Shown here in pieces: positions 17,533 through 26,537 of a stretch of DNA of 64,000 nt; within the stretch, counting starts at the first letter, position 1, and every line of letters begins with the position of its first letter. The notes below the pieces were generated by a model, which worked only from the letters and a program-made list of their open reading frames with translations, was not told the origin of the DNA and did no database searches. The stretch lies in contig CAVVCU010000011.1 in the NCBI GenBank assembly GCA_963746825.1, positions 55,494 to 119,493 on the forward strand, given 5' to 3'. A program made the position numbers and the translations under genes. The DNA comes from JACVRW01 sp963746825 (GTDB lineage: Bacteria > Actinomycetota > Thermoleophilia > Solirubrobacterales > Thermoleophilaceae).

Positions 17533-19090
17533 CTAGGTGACCGATATTCCGTGTCGCATGGTGTTCTCGGTGACCACGTGGGGCTCCACGAACTGCAGCA
17601 GGTAGTCCGGGCCGCCGGCCTTGGAGCCGACCCCAGAACGCCGGTTGCCCCCGAAGGGCTGGCGGCCGACCATGGCCCCGGTGATGCCGCGGTTGACGTA
17701 GAGGTTGCCCACCGGCGAGCGGGCCGAGACCCGCTCAACCGTCGCCGGGCTGCGCGAGAACAGCCCGCCGGTCAGACGCGAAGGGCAGCGAGCCGATCAC
17801 GTCCATGGCCTCGTCGACGTCGCGCACGGAGGTGAGCGAGAGCAGCGGGCCGAAGATCTCCTCGCGGTTGACCTCCGAGTCCTCGGGCAGCCCGACGGCG
17901 AGCGAGGGGGCGGCGAACCAGCCCCGGTCGGGCACCTCACCGGCGCTGGCGGCCACGGCGTCGCCGGCCAGCTCGCGGTAGCGCAGCACCCGTTCTTGGG
18001 CCTCCCGGTCGATCACCGGCGGCACCTCGCTGGCGAAATCGCCGGCCTGGCCCACCGCGAGCACCTCGATCGCGCCCGACAGGCGCTCCACGAGCCGCTC
18101 GGCGATCGCCTCGTGTGCCAGCACGCGCGCCGCCGCCGAGCACTTCTGGCCGGCGAAGCCGAAGGCGGAGTGGACGATCTCGGGAACGGCGTCGTCGAGA
18201 TCGGCATCGGCGTCGACGATCACGCAGTTCTTGCCGCCCATCTCCGACACGACGCGCTTCACGTGGCCCTGATCGTCGGGGGTCTCGGCCGCGACCCTGA
18301 GGATCTCGAGGCCCACCGCCGCCGAGCCGGTGAAGGCGATCACGTGGACCCGCGGATCGCGCACCAGCGCCGCCCCCGCCTCGCCGTGGCCGGGCAGCAG
18401 CGACAGCGCATCGTGCGGCACCCCGGCCGCGTGCAGGGCCTCCACCAGCGCGAGCGCGTTGCCGGGCGACTGCTCGGCCGGCTTGAGCACGGCGGCGTTG
18501 CCCACCGCCAGCGCGGCGGCGGTCATGCCGCAGGCGATGGCCAGCGGGAAGTTCCACGGTGCGATCACCGCGGCGACGCCGCGCGGGCCGTAGCGCATGG
18601 TGTTGCGCTCGCCGGGCGCCTGGATCAGCTCGCGCCCGCGGCCGAGCTCGACCGCCTCGAGCGCGTAGTACTCGAGGAAGTCGATCGCCTCGCACACGTC
18701 GGCGTCCGCCTCGGGCCAGGGCTTCGCGCACTCGCGCACCTGAAGCGCCGCCAGCTCGAGGCGCCGCTCGCGCAGGCGCGACGCCGCCCCGTGCAGCGCC
18801 TCGGCGCGCTCGGCCGCGGAGCGCGCGCTCCACTCGCGAAAGCCCCGCTCGGCCGCGTCGATGGCGGCGCGCGCCTCGGCCTCGCCCGCGTCGCCGGCCC
18901 GGGCGACGAGGCGATCTGGAGCGCCCGGGTCGGTGGATTCGATGCCCTCGGCCGATCCCCGTTCGCCTCCGATCAGGATCGGGACCTCGACGGGAAGCGC
19001 CGAGTCGAGCTCGCCCAGGGCCTCGAGCAGCGACTCGCGCACCGGGGCGCGGCGCAGCTCGAGGATGGGCTCGTTGCTGAACGAGCTCAC
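17533..19090 (-). CDS. Delta-1-pyrroline-5-carboxylate dehydrogenase (frameshifted near C-terminus)
   Basis: This NAD-dependent aldehyde dehydrogenase oxidises glutamate semialdehyde/P5C to glutamate, the second step of proline catabolism. Visible motifs are APWNFPLAI (cofactor site), FTGSAAVG, the catalytic glutamate in SEMGGKN and the catalytic cysteine in FAGQKCSAAAR (about residue 317). The frame breaks at about 17778; skipping one base continues LTGGLFSRSP, VNRGITGAMVGRQPFGG and a normal C-terminus ending at the TAG at 17533-17535, for about 518 residues. The GTG start overlaps the proline dehydrogenase stop by 4 bp, so the pair is one operon. Confidence 0.92.
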
Positions 19091-20412
19091 GGTGCCGCCA
19101 ACAGCTCGTCGACATGCACGCCACGCTGCTGATCGCCGAGGAACGACTCGTTCGCCGTGTTCTCGAGCAGACGGCGCACCAGGTACGCCATCCCGGCGAC
19201 CATGTCGCCCACCGGGCAGTAGATGCGCACGCGCATGCCCTTGTCGGCCAGCGCGGCGGCCAGCTCGTCGCCCAGGCCGCGCAGCACCTGGAGCTCCAGG
19301 TCGCGGTCCTCCCGGCCCGCCGCGCGGTTGGCCGCCACGGCGTGGGCCACCGAGCGCAGGTTGTGGGACGCGATCGCGGGTCGCACGTGCGGCCATGCGT
19401 CGAGCAGCTGCAGCGTGAGCGCCTCGAAGTTGCGGTCGGACTCGGCCTTCTCCTCGAACACGGGCGGCGTCCAGCCGTGCTGGCGCGCGGACACCACCTC
19501 GTGGTCCCAATAGGCGCCCTTCACCAGCCGGACCACGATCGGCGGCCGCCGGCGGGTGGTGGTCGCCCACTCGATCACCCGCCCGAGCTGGTCGGGCGAC
19601 TCGCGCAGGTAGGCCTGCATCACCACGCCGCTCGAGGGGCCGTCGGCGAACTCGGGCTCGTCGAGCAGGTCGAACACGAGCTCCATGGTGGCCTCGAGGG
19701 TGTCGACCGACTCCATGTCGATGTGGAGGTGGGCGCCGAGCTCCTTGGCCCGCGCCAGCAGCGGGCGCATCCGCCGCGCGGCGTCCTCGCGGCCCACGTC
19801 CGGCGCCTCGGGACGAAGCAGCGGGCTGAGCGCGGACACCTTCACCGAGAGATTCACGCGCGGGAGGGGGCCGAGCGAGTCGGCCTCCAACGTGGGGCGC
19901 TCAGGCCAGCCCGGCGCCGCCGCCCCCAGCGTCTCGAGCGCGTCCATGCAGCGCTCCGCGTAGCGGTCGGCCTCGGCCTGGGTGACCGTCGCCTCGCCCA
20001 GCAGATCGAGCGACACGGCGGCCCCGTGTTCCCACATCTGGCGAATCGGCTTGATGGCGTCGCGCGGCGTCTCGCCGACGATGAAGCGATGGGCCATGCG
20101 CCGCACGCCGGTGGCCGCCGCCGCGCCCAGCGCGGCGCGCCCCGCCCTGCTCCCCGACATCTTCATCGCCGCCTCGAGCGGCGGCGGGCGCTCGTCCACC
20201 TCGCTGAGGTAGTCGGTCAGGTGACGGGCCAGATCGTCGAGGTTGCGGCACGCGGGGGTCACGTCGACGAAGCGAAACAGCGCCGCCCGCAGCTCGGCGT
20301 CCTGCGCGGCGAGGTCCATCGCCATCTGGTCGAGCGCCTTGAGCGGGTGCCGGCTCTTGCCCGGAAAGGCCGCGTGGATCGAGCGACCCACCTCCTGCAG
20401 CTCGTTCTCCAC
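19087..20412 (-). CDS. Proline dehydrogenase (PutB type)
   Basis: This FAD enzyme oxidises proline to P5C and passes electrons to the membrane quinone pool. The conserved TIM-barrel segments are visible: NLSVKVSAL, HIDMES, VRLVKGAYWDHE (FAD and substrate residues), ASHNLRSV and the C-terminal RIYCPVGD...YLVRRLLENTANESF, which carries the substrate-binding arginines. I place the start at GTG 20412 because a TACGTT -10 box lies 6 nt upstream. An in-frame ATG at 20445 would add 11 residues but would leave only 2 bp between it and the divergent phoD-like start, with no promoter. It is followed directly by P5C dehydrogenase. Confidence 0.92.
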   Translation of the reverse strand: MENELQEVGRSIHAAFPGKSRHPLKALDQMAMDLAAQDAELRAALFRFVDVTPACRNLDDLARHLTDYLSEVDERPPPLEAAMKMSGSRAGRAALGAAAATGVRRMAHRFIVGETPRDAIKPIRQMWEHGAAVSLDLLGEATVTQAEADRYAERCMDALETLGAAAPGWPERPTLEADSLGPLPRVNLSVKVSALSPLLRPEAPDVGREDAARRMRPLLARAKELGAHLHIDMESVDTLEATMELVFDLLDEPEFADGPSSGVVMQAYLRESPDQLGRVIEWATTTRRRPPIVVRLVKGAYWDHEVVSARQHGWTPPVFEEKAESDRNFEALTLQLLDAWPHVRPAIASHNLRSVAHAVAANRAAGREDRDLELQVLRGLGDELAAALADKGMRVRIYCPVGDMVAGMAYLVRRLLENTANESFLGDQQRGVHVDELLAAP

Positions 20413-20418
20413 ACCGAG

Positions 20419-20439
20419 AACGTACCCCTTGGGTAATCT
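20419..20439. promoter_or_regulatory. Divergent leaderless promoters for proline operon and phosphatase gene
   Basis: TACGTT (20419-20424, minus strand) is 6 nt from the GTG at 20412. TAATCT (20434-20439, plus strand) is 8 nt from the ATG at 20448. Neither start has a ribosome binding site. Confidence 0.5.
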
Positions 20440-20447
20440 GGGCATTC

Positions 20448-22091
20448 ATGGGGGAGCTGGTTCTCGGTCCCCTCCTTCGCTATGTCGGCGAGCGGGAGGC
20501 GGTCATATGGGTGGAGACGCGCGAAGCGTGCGAGGTGGAGATCCTCGGCGCGCGTGAGCGGACCTTCTGCGTCTGCGATCACCACTACGCGCTCGTGTGC
20601 TGCGGCGACCTCGAGCCCGGCACCTGGCACGAGTACGAGGTCAGGCTCGACGGCGAGAAGGTATGGCCCCTCAACGACGGCTTTCCCGCAAGTGCTTTCC
20701 ACACCTACCCCAAGGAAACGCCGCTCGACGTGGTCTTCGGCTCGTGCCGGGTCGCGGCCCCACACGAGCCGCCCTACTCGCTGCGCAAGGACCAGGACGA
20801 GCGCGGGCGGGAGATCGACGCGCTCCACACGCTCGCTCACCGGATGCGCAACCAGCCGCGCGAGGAGTGGCCGGACGTGCTGCTGATGATCGGCGACCAG
20901 GTGTATGCCGACGAGGTCTCGCCGGCCACGCGTGCGTACATCGAGACCCAGCGCGATCCCGGCGAGGAGCCCGGCGACCGGGTGGTCGACTTCGAGGAGT
21001 ACACGCACCTGTACAAGGAGAGCTGGGGCGACCCCACCATCCGCTGGCTGCTCTCGACGGTGTCGACGGCGATGATCTTCGACGACCACGACGTCCACGA
21101 CGACTGGAACATCTCCCAGGCCTGGCTCGACGAGATGCGCCAGAAGGATTGGTGGAACCGGCACATCATGGGGGCCCTGAGCTCCTACTGGGTCTACCAG
21201 CACCTGGGCAACCTGCCGCCCGGCGACCATCAGGAGGACGAGCTGCTCAAACGGGTCAAGGCCGCGGATGACGCGGAGCCGATCCTCGAGGAGTTCGCCC
21301 GCAAGGCGGACCGCGACAGCTCGGGCACGCGCTGGAGCTTCTGTCGCGACCTGGGCAACACCCGCGCCGTGGTGATCGACTCCCGCGCGGGGCGCCAGCT
21401 CGTGGAAGGCGAGCGCTCCATGCTCGACGAGGCCGAGTGGGACTGGCTCGAGGAGCAGGTGACCGGCGAGTTCGACCACCTGCTGATCGCCACCTCGCTG
21501 CCGTGGCTGCTCGGCCGCGGCATGCACTTCGCCGAGGCCTGGAGCGAGGCCGTGGCCGCGGGCGGGTGGGGCGAGGCCATGGCGCCCGTCGCCGAGCGTG
21601 CGCGCCAGGCCGTCGACCTCGAACACTGGGCGGCCTTCGGCGAGTCGTTCAACCGGCTGGCCGAGATCATCCGCTCGGTCGCCGCCGGCGAGCGGGGGCC
21701 CGCCCCGGCGACGGTCGTGGTGCTGTCGGGCGACGTGCACCACGCCTACCTGTTCGAGGTCGCGTTCCGGCGCGGGTCGGGAGTGGAGTCGAGCGTCTGG
21801 CAGGCGGTTTGCTCGCCCTACCGCAACCCGCTGGAGAAGAACGAACGGCGGGTGATCCGCTTCGGCATGTCGCGGCCCTTCGAGGTCGTCTGGCGCGCGC
21901 TCGCGCGCTCGGCCGGCGTGGACGACCCGCCGGTGCGCTGGCGCATGATCGGCGACGGCCCGTGGTTCGACAACCAGGTGGCCGGACTCACGATCGACGG
22001 CCGCGAGATCGAGATGCGCCTGGACAAGGCGGTGCCGGTGGACACGAAGTCGGCGCGCCTGGACCGCGTGCTCGAGCACAAACTGGCTTAG
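20448..22091 (+). CDS. PhoD-like metallophosphatase (alkaline phosphatase D family)
   Basis: The 547-residue protein has an N-terminal beta-rich domain (about 1-95) followed by a PhoD-type metallophosphatase domain: FGSCR, MIGDQVYADE, FDDHDVHDDWN, ATSLPWLL and LSGDVHHAYL give the calcium/iron ligands of the family. No signal peptide is seen, so unlike classical PhoD it is probably cytoplasmic. It should hydrolyse phosphomono- or diesters; the substrate is unknown. It reads away from the proline operon. Confidence 0.85.
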   Translation: MGELVLGPLLRYVGEREAVIWVETREACEVEILGARERTFCVCDHHYALVCCGDLEPGTWHEYEVRLDGEKVWPLNDGFPASAFHTYPKETPLDVVFGSCRVAAPHEPPYSLRKDQDERGREIDALHTLAHRMRNQPREEWPDVLLMIGDQVYADEVSPATRAYIETQRDPGEEPGDRVVDFEEYTHLYKESWGDPTIRWLLSTVSTAMIFDDHDVHDDWNISQAWLDEMRQKDWWNRHIMGALSSYWVYQHLGNLPPGDHQEDELLKRVKAADDAEPILEEFARKADRDSSGTRWSFCRDLGNTRAVVIDSRAGRQLVEGERSMLDEAEWDWLEEQVTGEFDHLLIATSLPWLLGRGMHFAEAWSEAVAAGGWGEAMAPVAERARQAVDLEHWAAFGESFNRLAEIIRSVAAGERGPAPATVVVLSGDVHHAYLFEVAFRRGSGVESSVWQAVCSPYRNPLEKNERRVIRFGMSRPFEVVWRALARSAGVDDPPVRWRMIGDGPWFDNQVAGLTIDGREIEMRLDKAVPVDTKSARLDRVLEHKLA

Positions 22092-22109
22092 CCGAAGCGC
22101 AACTTCGGC
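22091..22109 (+). terminator. Stem-loop after phoD-like gene
   Basis: GCCGAAG and CTTCGGC form a perfect 7-bp stem around CGCAA, starting right at the phosphatase stop. There is no T-run, so a terminator role is only likely, not shown. Confidence 0.4.
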
Positions 22110-22126
22110 GGCCCTTGGCTGTTCGA

Positions 22127-22153
22127 CCAGTGGTACCCACCCACCACTGGAGG
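22127..22153 (+). promoter_or_regulatory. Leader hairpin with ACCCACCC loop overlapping the ribosome binding site
   Basis: CCAGTGGT (22127-22134) pairs perfectly with ACCACTGG (22143-22150) around the loop ACCCACCC. The ribosome binding site GGAGG (22149-22153) begins inside the 3' arm, 4 nt before the ATG at 22158, so folding would partly hide it. A similar loop occurs before the RTX gene at 30.7 kb. Confidence 0.6.
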
Positions 22154-22157
22154 CAAG

Positions 22158-22880
22158 ATGCAACGCAGGCGTTCGCGGCCCCGCACGGCCGTAGCAGCAC
22201 TGGTAGGCGCTCTGGCGCTGATGTCCCTCGGCGCGACGAGCGCTCAGGCGGACATCGTCAAGCTCACGGGCAGCTCTTCGATCACACCGTCCGAGCAGGC
22301 CAAGCAGTTCCTGGCCAACAACGGCGTCAGCGTCGCCCCGACCGGTCAGGCCACCGTGGCCGGCGGCGTGTTCACCTTCCCGGTCGTCGCCGGCTTCGGC
22401 GACACCGAGACCTACGATGGCGTGCTCGCGCACGCGGGCGGCCTGCGCTTCTCGAAGGGCGAGCGGTCCGCCGTCGTCCGGCGCCCCGTCGCCGTGCGCG
22501 CCGGCGACACCGCAGTGCTGCTCGCGCAGCTCCCGGGGCTGCCCGGCAACTGCGGCCAGGTCAAGCAGGCGCTGCGCCGCTACGCCGCCAACCACCCCGG
22601 CGTCAAGCACAAGGTGTGGAGCCTCGCGCGTAAGTACCCGAAGGCCGCGCGCCACGTCGTGCGCTCGCTCAAGCGCTACTGCAGCGAGGGGCGGGTCATC
22701 GTGCTCGCTCGGCTGACCAACCTCGGCAAGTCGCTGGAGTACGGAACGGCCACCCTCACGGCCGATCTGGAGCTCAGCGGCCAGGCCGCCCGCATCATCA
22801 ACCGCGTCGCCGGCAGCGACGTGGTGGCCGCGGGCGCTCCCCTGGGCTCGGCCGTGTCGACGGTTTCGCCTGCGCTCTAG
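22158..22880 (+). CDS. Secreted protein, possibly HtaA-like
   Basis: The 240-residue protein has a signal peptide (hydrophobic core AALVGALALMSLG, cleavage near AQA). The mature region contains GVLAHAGGLRFSKGERSAVVRRP, then a Lys/Arg-rich helical insert (about residues 135-175) with two cysteines, and a closing ADLELSGQAARIINRVAG segment. The order of a HAGGL-type strand and a terminal helix resembles HtaA-type haem-binding repeats of actinobacteria, but the match is loose and no haem ligand can be named. It has a strong ribosome binding site and a structured leader, unlike most neighbours, and is followed by a strong terminator. Function is unproven. Confidence 0.6.
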   Translation: MQRRRSRPRTAVAALVGALALMSLGATSAQADIVKLTGSSSITPSEQAKQFLANNGVSVAPTGQATVAGGVFTFPVVAGFGDTETYDGVLAHAGGLRFSKGERSAVVRRPVAVRAGDTAVLLAQLPGLPGNCGQVKQALRRYAANHPGVKHKVWSLARKYPKAARHVVRSLKRYCSEGRVIVLARLTNLGKSLEYGTATLTADLELSGQAARIINRVAGSDVVAAGAPLGSAVSTVSPAL

Positions 22881-22902
22881 GCGCTATCTCGGCAATCGCT
22901 CA

Positions 22903-22928
22903 GCGGGCGGCCTCGGCCGCCCGCTTTG
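22903..22928 (+). terminator. Rho-independent terminator
   Basis: GCGGGCGGCC and GGCCGCCCGC form a 10-bp GC stem with a two-base loop, followed by TTTGCGTTT. It sits between two convergent genes and could serve the secreted-protein gene, and in reverse the cNMP gene. Confidence 0.75.
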
Positions 22929-22937
22929 CGTTTCGGC

Positions 22938-23372
22938 TCAGGCCAGCGTGGGGTCCTTCGAGGCCTCGGCCAGCCGCCGCGCGAGCGCGCGCAGCACCTT
23001 GCGCTCCACGTCCGGGTTCTCGTCGAGCAGGTGCCGGAAGTCCTTGCGGGTCAGCACGAGGATGCGCAGCGACGTTTCGGCCGTCACCGTGGCCGTGCGG
23101 GGCAGCTCCTCGACCAGCGCGATCTCGCCGACGAAGTCCGGGCCGCTTCGCGTCGCGACACGCCTGCCCCTGCGCGCGACCTTCACCTTCCCGTCGACGA
23201 TCACGAAGAACTCTTGACCGATTTCGCCTTCCCTGCAGAGCACCGTTCCGGGCTCGACCTCGAGATCCTCGGACACCCGCGCCAGCTGGGTGAGGTCCTT
23301 GCGGGAGAGGGTCTCGAAGAGGGGGGCGCCCTTCAGCGCCTGCACCTTGGCGTCCTGGCTGAACAGCTTCAT
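22938..23372 (-). CDS. Cyclic nucleotide-binding domain protein
   Basis: The 144-residue protein is a single cNMP-binding domain: LFETLSRKDLTQLARVSED, EPGTVLCREGEIGQEFFVIVDG and the phosphate-binding cassette FVGEIALVEELPRTATVTA are typical. There is no DNA-binding or enzymatic domain, so it is a stand-alone sensor that must act through partners. It lies only 8 bp downstream of, and on the same strand as, the hydrolase-cyclase fusion gene, which suggests that it reads the nucleotide made by that protein. A TAGGCT box lies 10 nt upstream of its ATG, inside the end of the cyclase gene. Confidence 0.85.
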   Translation of the reverse strand: MKLFSQDAKVQALKGAPLFETLSRKDLTQLARVSEDLEVEPGTVLCREGEIGQEFFVIVDGKVKVARRGRRVATRSGPDFVGEIALVEELPRTATVTAETSLRILVLTRKDFRHLLDENPDVERKVLRALARRLAEASKDPTLA

Positions 23373-23380
23373 GGGCGCCG

Positions 23381-24730
23381 TTAGCCTATTCGCACGCGGT
23401 CACCGAGTCGAGCCGCATAGAGGTGCCACTCGCCGGGAACGCCCTTCAGGTCCTTGGTGCCACGATCCTCGAAGTCGATGCCGGAGCCGGCCGCCAGGTC
23501 TCTGACGATGCTGGACACGAGTACCTCGCACGCTCGCGCCTCGTCCGCGATCCGGGCGCCGATGTGCACCGCGATGCCTTCGACCTTGCGGGCGACGATC
23601 TCCACCTCGCCGGTGTGGACACCGGCCCGGATGTCTAGACCGAGCTCGCCGACGGCGTTGATCGCTCCGTCCGCGCACGCGATCGCCCGCGCCGGGCCGT
23701 CGAAGGTGGCGAGGAAACCGTCACCGGTGCCCCGCACCTCGTGGCCGCCGTAGCGGGCCAGCTGGGCCCGGACTGTGGCGTGGTGGGCGTCGAGCAACGT
23801 GCGCCAGCGACGGTCACCGAGCTCGGCCGCGCGCGAGGTGGACTCGACGATGTCCGTGAAGAGGACGGTGGTGAGCACACGTTCGGGCGCGGTGTCGATA
23901 CGACCTTCGGAGAGGAAGCGCTGGACCGCGTCGGGCACTTCGGGCTCCCCGTAGATGCTGGTGTCGGGAGAGGTCACCTCGAGCACCTCGGCGTGCGGGA
24001 TGCGCTCGGTGAGGTAGAGGCAGCCGTCGCGGTAGCGGGACTGGTACATCATGAGCGTGGGGACGGAAATCGTGGGGAGCATCTCGCGAATGTCGGTCTC
24101 CATCAGCACCCGCAGGAACCACGCCGCCGCGCCGGGGCTGGCGGCCAGGCGCTCGTGGTTCACGTGCCAGTGCTCGAACTCCGGGTCTCCGACGCGGCTC
24201 GGGAAGTACTTCTTGAGCTCTCCGAGCTGGTAGTCGCGATCGCCCCACTTCAACCGCGTCTCGCGCACCCGCCGGTGCCACTCCTCCACCGAGTTACCCA
24301 TCGGGTAGTCGGGCGCCGAGACGACCCGCGGCCACGTGTTGTGGAGCATCAGCGCCACAACACGCTCCGGGTAGGTGGCCGCGAACACGGCGCAGAGCTG
24401 GCCCCCGGGCGAGCCCGCGCCCAGCAGGGCGGCACGCTCGGAGCCGGCGTCGTCCATGACCGCGCGGATGTCGTCCATGCGGCTCTCGAAGCTGGGCAGG
24501 TCCCGAGGCCGGTCGGAGAGACCGGTGCCGCGCTTGTCGAGCAGGATGAGGCGGGAGAAGCCGGCCAGCCGCCGGCAGAAATCGACGAAGATGGGCTGCT
24601 CCCAGGCCCAGACCAGGTTGATCATGAACGGCACGAAGATCAGATCCACCGGCCCCTCGCCCACGACCTGATAGGCAATGCTCACGTCGCCGCTGCGCGC
24701 GTAGCGGACCTCGGGGGTTTCGAGGTTCAC
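23381..24730 (-). CDS. Alpha/beta-hydrolase fused to class III adenylate/guanylate cyclase
   Basis: Residues about 1-270 form an alpha/beta-hydrolase-like domain (LLDKRGTGLSDRP; the nucleophile elbow reads GAGSPGG), followed by a class III cyclase domain: VLFTDIVEST supplies the first metal aspartate and GTGDGFLATFDGP the second, and GVHTGEVE and VEGIAVHIGARI complete the core. About 449 residues. It probably makes cAMP or cGMP, with the hydrolase-like domain acting as sensor. The hydrolase nucleophile Ser is followed by Pro, so hydrolase activity is uncertain. GTG 24730 is preceded at 8 nt by TAGTCT. The adjacent cNMP-binding protein is the likely receptor. Confidence 0.87.
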   Translation of the reverse strand: MNLETPEVRYARSGDVSIAYQVVGEGPVDLIFVPFMINLVWAWEQPIFVDFCRRLAGFSRLILLDKRGTGLSDRPRDLPSFESRMDDIRAVMDDAGSERAALLGAGSPGGQLCAVFAATYPERVVALMLHNTWPRVVSAPDYPMGNSVEEWHRRVRETRLKWGDRDYQLGELKKYFPSRVGDPEFEHWHVNHERLAASPGAAAWFLRVLMETDIREMLPTISVPTLMMYQSRYRDGCLYLTERIPHAEVLEVTSPDTSIYGEPEVPDAVQRFLSEGRIDTAPERVLTTVLFTDIVESTSRAAELGDRRWRTLLDAHHATVRAQLARYGGHEVRGTGDGFLATFDGPARAIACADGAINAVGELGLDIRAGVHTGEVEIVARKVEGIAVHIGARIADEARACEVLVSSIVRDLAAGSGIDFEDRGTKDLKGVPGEWHLYAARLGDRVRIG

Positions 24731-24738
24731 GGCGCCGA

Positions 24739-24744
24739 AGACTA
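24739..24744 (-). promoter_or_regulatory. TANNNT -10 box, leaderless start
   Basis: TAGTCT (minus strand) lies 8 nt before the GTG at 24730, in the short gap after the queA-like gene. Confidence 0.5.
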
Positions 24745-24768
24745 GGCCCTCGGGCCGCCCGATCCTCG

Positions 24769-25818
24769 TTACCGGGACAGGATCAGGTGGACGTCGCCGA
24801 ACTCGTGCCACAGGTAGCCGTGCTCGGCGGCCGCGCGGTACGAGCTCGCGATCAGCTTCCGCCCGCCGACGGCCTCGAGCATGTCCATGTGGGACGCGTC
24901 GGGCTCGTGCCAGCCGGTGATCAGGCCGTCCACCGTGCGCACGCCGGTCCGGGCGTCGACCACCAGCCGGGTCCAGCCTTCGCTCGCCACCGCGTTCGCG
25001 CTCCCCTGCGCGGCGCTCTCGAGGGCTCTGACCACGGTGGTCCCGACGGCGATCACCCGCCCGGACTCTCGGAGGGTGGCGTTGACCAGTCGCGCGGTCG
25101 ACGCCGGCACCCGGTACCACTCGGGATAGGGTCGCTCGCCCGCATCGAGTGATGACACGCCGGTGTGGAGAACGATCGGTGCGATCAGGACGCCGTTGGC
25201 CACGAGGGTGGTGATCAGCTCGGGCGTGAACGGTCGGCCCGCGCTCGGCATCTCCGCGCTGCCGGGATGCGTGGCGTAGGCGGTCTGGTAGTCGGAGAGC
25301 GGCCGCTCGCCGCGCAGGTAGGGGTACGAGATCGGCCGGCCGTGCCGCGAGAGGTATTCGATCAGCGGGCCGGGAAGCTCGAACTCGGCCACCCACAGGC
25401 GCTCGCGCCCCAGGTAGCGAGAGAGCAGGGTCGCGTGTCCGCCCGAGGGGAGCGACAGCCGCTCGCCCGCCCGCGCTTCGCCGAACGGGGTGCGGTCGCG
25501 CCGCAGCTCGACGACCCAGCGCAGCGGCTCCTGCTCGTACGTCGTGCCCGGAAGCGCGGTGGAGATGTGCACGTCCACCGCTTCACCGTTCGCCCGCGTG
25601 GCCGACAGAGCCGCGGGCAGCGTCGCCGAGGTGTTGATCACGAGCAGGTCGCCCTCGTCGACGTAGCGGGGCAGTTCGCGGAAACGCGCGTGCTCGAGGC
25701 GCCCCGACGGCCCTTTGGCCACGAGCATCCTCACCTCGTCGCGGGCAAGGCCCCGGGCTTCGGGCGGCTCGTGCGCCTCGACCCGCGCGCCGAGGTCGAG
25801 CGCCTCCAGAGTGCTCAC
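24769..25818 (-). CDS. S-adenosylmethionine:tRNA ribosyltransferase-isomerase family protein
   Basis: The 349-residue protein matches the QueA family, whose founding member transfers the ribosyl part of SAM to preQ1 in tRNA during queuosine synthesis. Recognisable segments are LLVINTSATLPAAL, YLSRHGRPISYPYL, YQTAYATHPGSAEMPSAGRPFT and VGTTVVRALES. No other queuosine genes are nearby, and this actinobacterial subgroup may have a different role. It overlaps the SDR gene upstream by 4 bp (GTGA), so the two form an operon. Confidence 0.8.
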   Translation of the reverse strand: MSTLEALDLGARVEAHEPPEARGLARDEVRMLVAKGPSGRLEHARFRELPRYVDEGDLLVINTSATLPAALSATRANGEAVDVHISTALPGTTYEQEPLRWVVELRRDRTPFGEARAGERLSLPSGGHATLLSRYLGRERLWVAEFELPGPLIEYLSRHGRPISYPYLRGERPLSDYQTAYATHPGSAEMPSAGRPFTPELITTLVANGVLIAPIVLHTGVSSLDAGERPYPEWYRVPASTARLVNATLRESGRVIAVGTTVVRALESAAQGSANAVASEGWTRLVVDARTGVRTVDGLITGWHEPDASHMDMLEAVGGRKLIASSYRAAAEHGYLWHEFGDVHLILSR

Positions 25819-26501
25819 GTGGCGGCCTCGACCTCCGCCAGCTCGCCCGCCCGGTAACGGCCGCTAGGCCGGTCGCCGTCGATCAGCTCCAGCAGACCCG
25901 GCACGCTGTGCTCGGGCGGAGGCCGGTCGGAGATGTCCTCGCCGGGGAAGGCCTCCTGGTGCATCTGCGTGCGCATGTCGCCGGGGTCGACGCTGTAGAC
26001 GCGCAGGCCGGGGTGCTCGACGGCGAGTATCGCGGTGAGCTGCTCGAGCGCGGCCTTCGACGATCCGTATCCGCCCCAGCCCTCGTACGCCTCCACCGCG
26101 GCGTCGGAGGTGACGTTGATCAACACCCCGCGCCCGCGCGCGAGATGAGGGAGCGCGAGCTGGGCCAGCCGCAGCGGAGCGAGGACGTTGACCGCGTAGA
26201 CGCGCTCGATCTCGGCCGGCGGGTAGTCGGCCAGCCGGGGCTGAGGGCTCGGGCCCAGCGCGCTCGCGTTGTTCACGAGCAGGTCGATCCGCTCGCCCGC
26301 GGCCGCGACGAGCGCTTGTGCGTGCCACGGGTCGGTCACGTCACCTGGGACGGCGGTGACGCCTTCGAGCCCGCCCGTCGCCTTCTCGAGCGCGTCCGCC
26401 CCGCGGGCGTCGACCACGACCCGCCAGCCGCGCCGGCTGAGCTCTCGGGTCAGCGCGAGGCCGAGGCCTCGAGACGCTCCGGTGACGATGCCGACTGACA
26501 C
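25815..26501 (-). CDS. Short-chain dehydrogenase/reductase
   Basis: This is an NAD(P)-dependent oxidoreductase with the Rossmann motif TGASRGLG at the N-terminus, LVNNASALG, a catalytic serine in INVTSDAAV and the catalytic Tyr-Lys pair in GGYGSSKAAL. About 228 residues from the GTG at 26501; the frame stays open upstream and the start is not certain. The substrate cannot be inferred. It overlaps the queA-like gene by 4 bp. Confidence 0.85.
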   Translation of the reverse strand: MSVGIVTGASRGLGLALTRELSRRGWRVVVDARGADALEKATGGLEGVTAVPGDVTDPWHAQALVAAAGERIDLLVNNASALGPSPQPRLADYPPAEIERVYAVNVLAPLRLAQLALPHLARGRGVLINVTSDAAVEAYEGWGGYGSSKAALEQLTAILAVEHPGLRVYSVDPGDMRTQMHQEAFPGEDISDRPPPEHSVPGLLELIDGDRPSGRYRAGELAEVEAAT

Positions 26502-26537
26502 GATGCGAGCATCATGCAGCCTCAAGCGCACTTGAAG

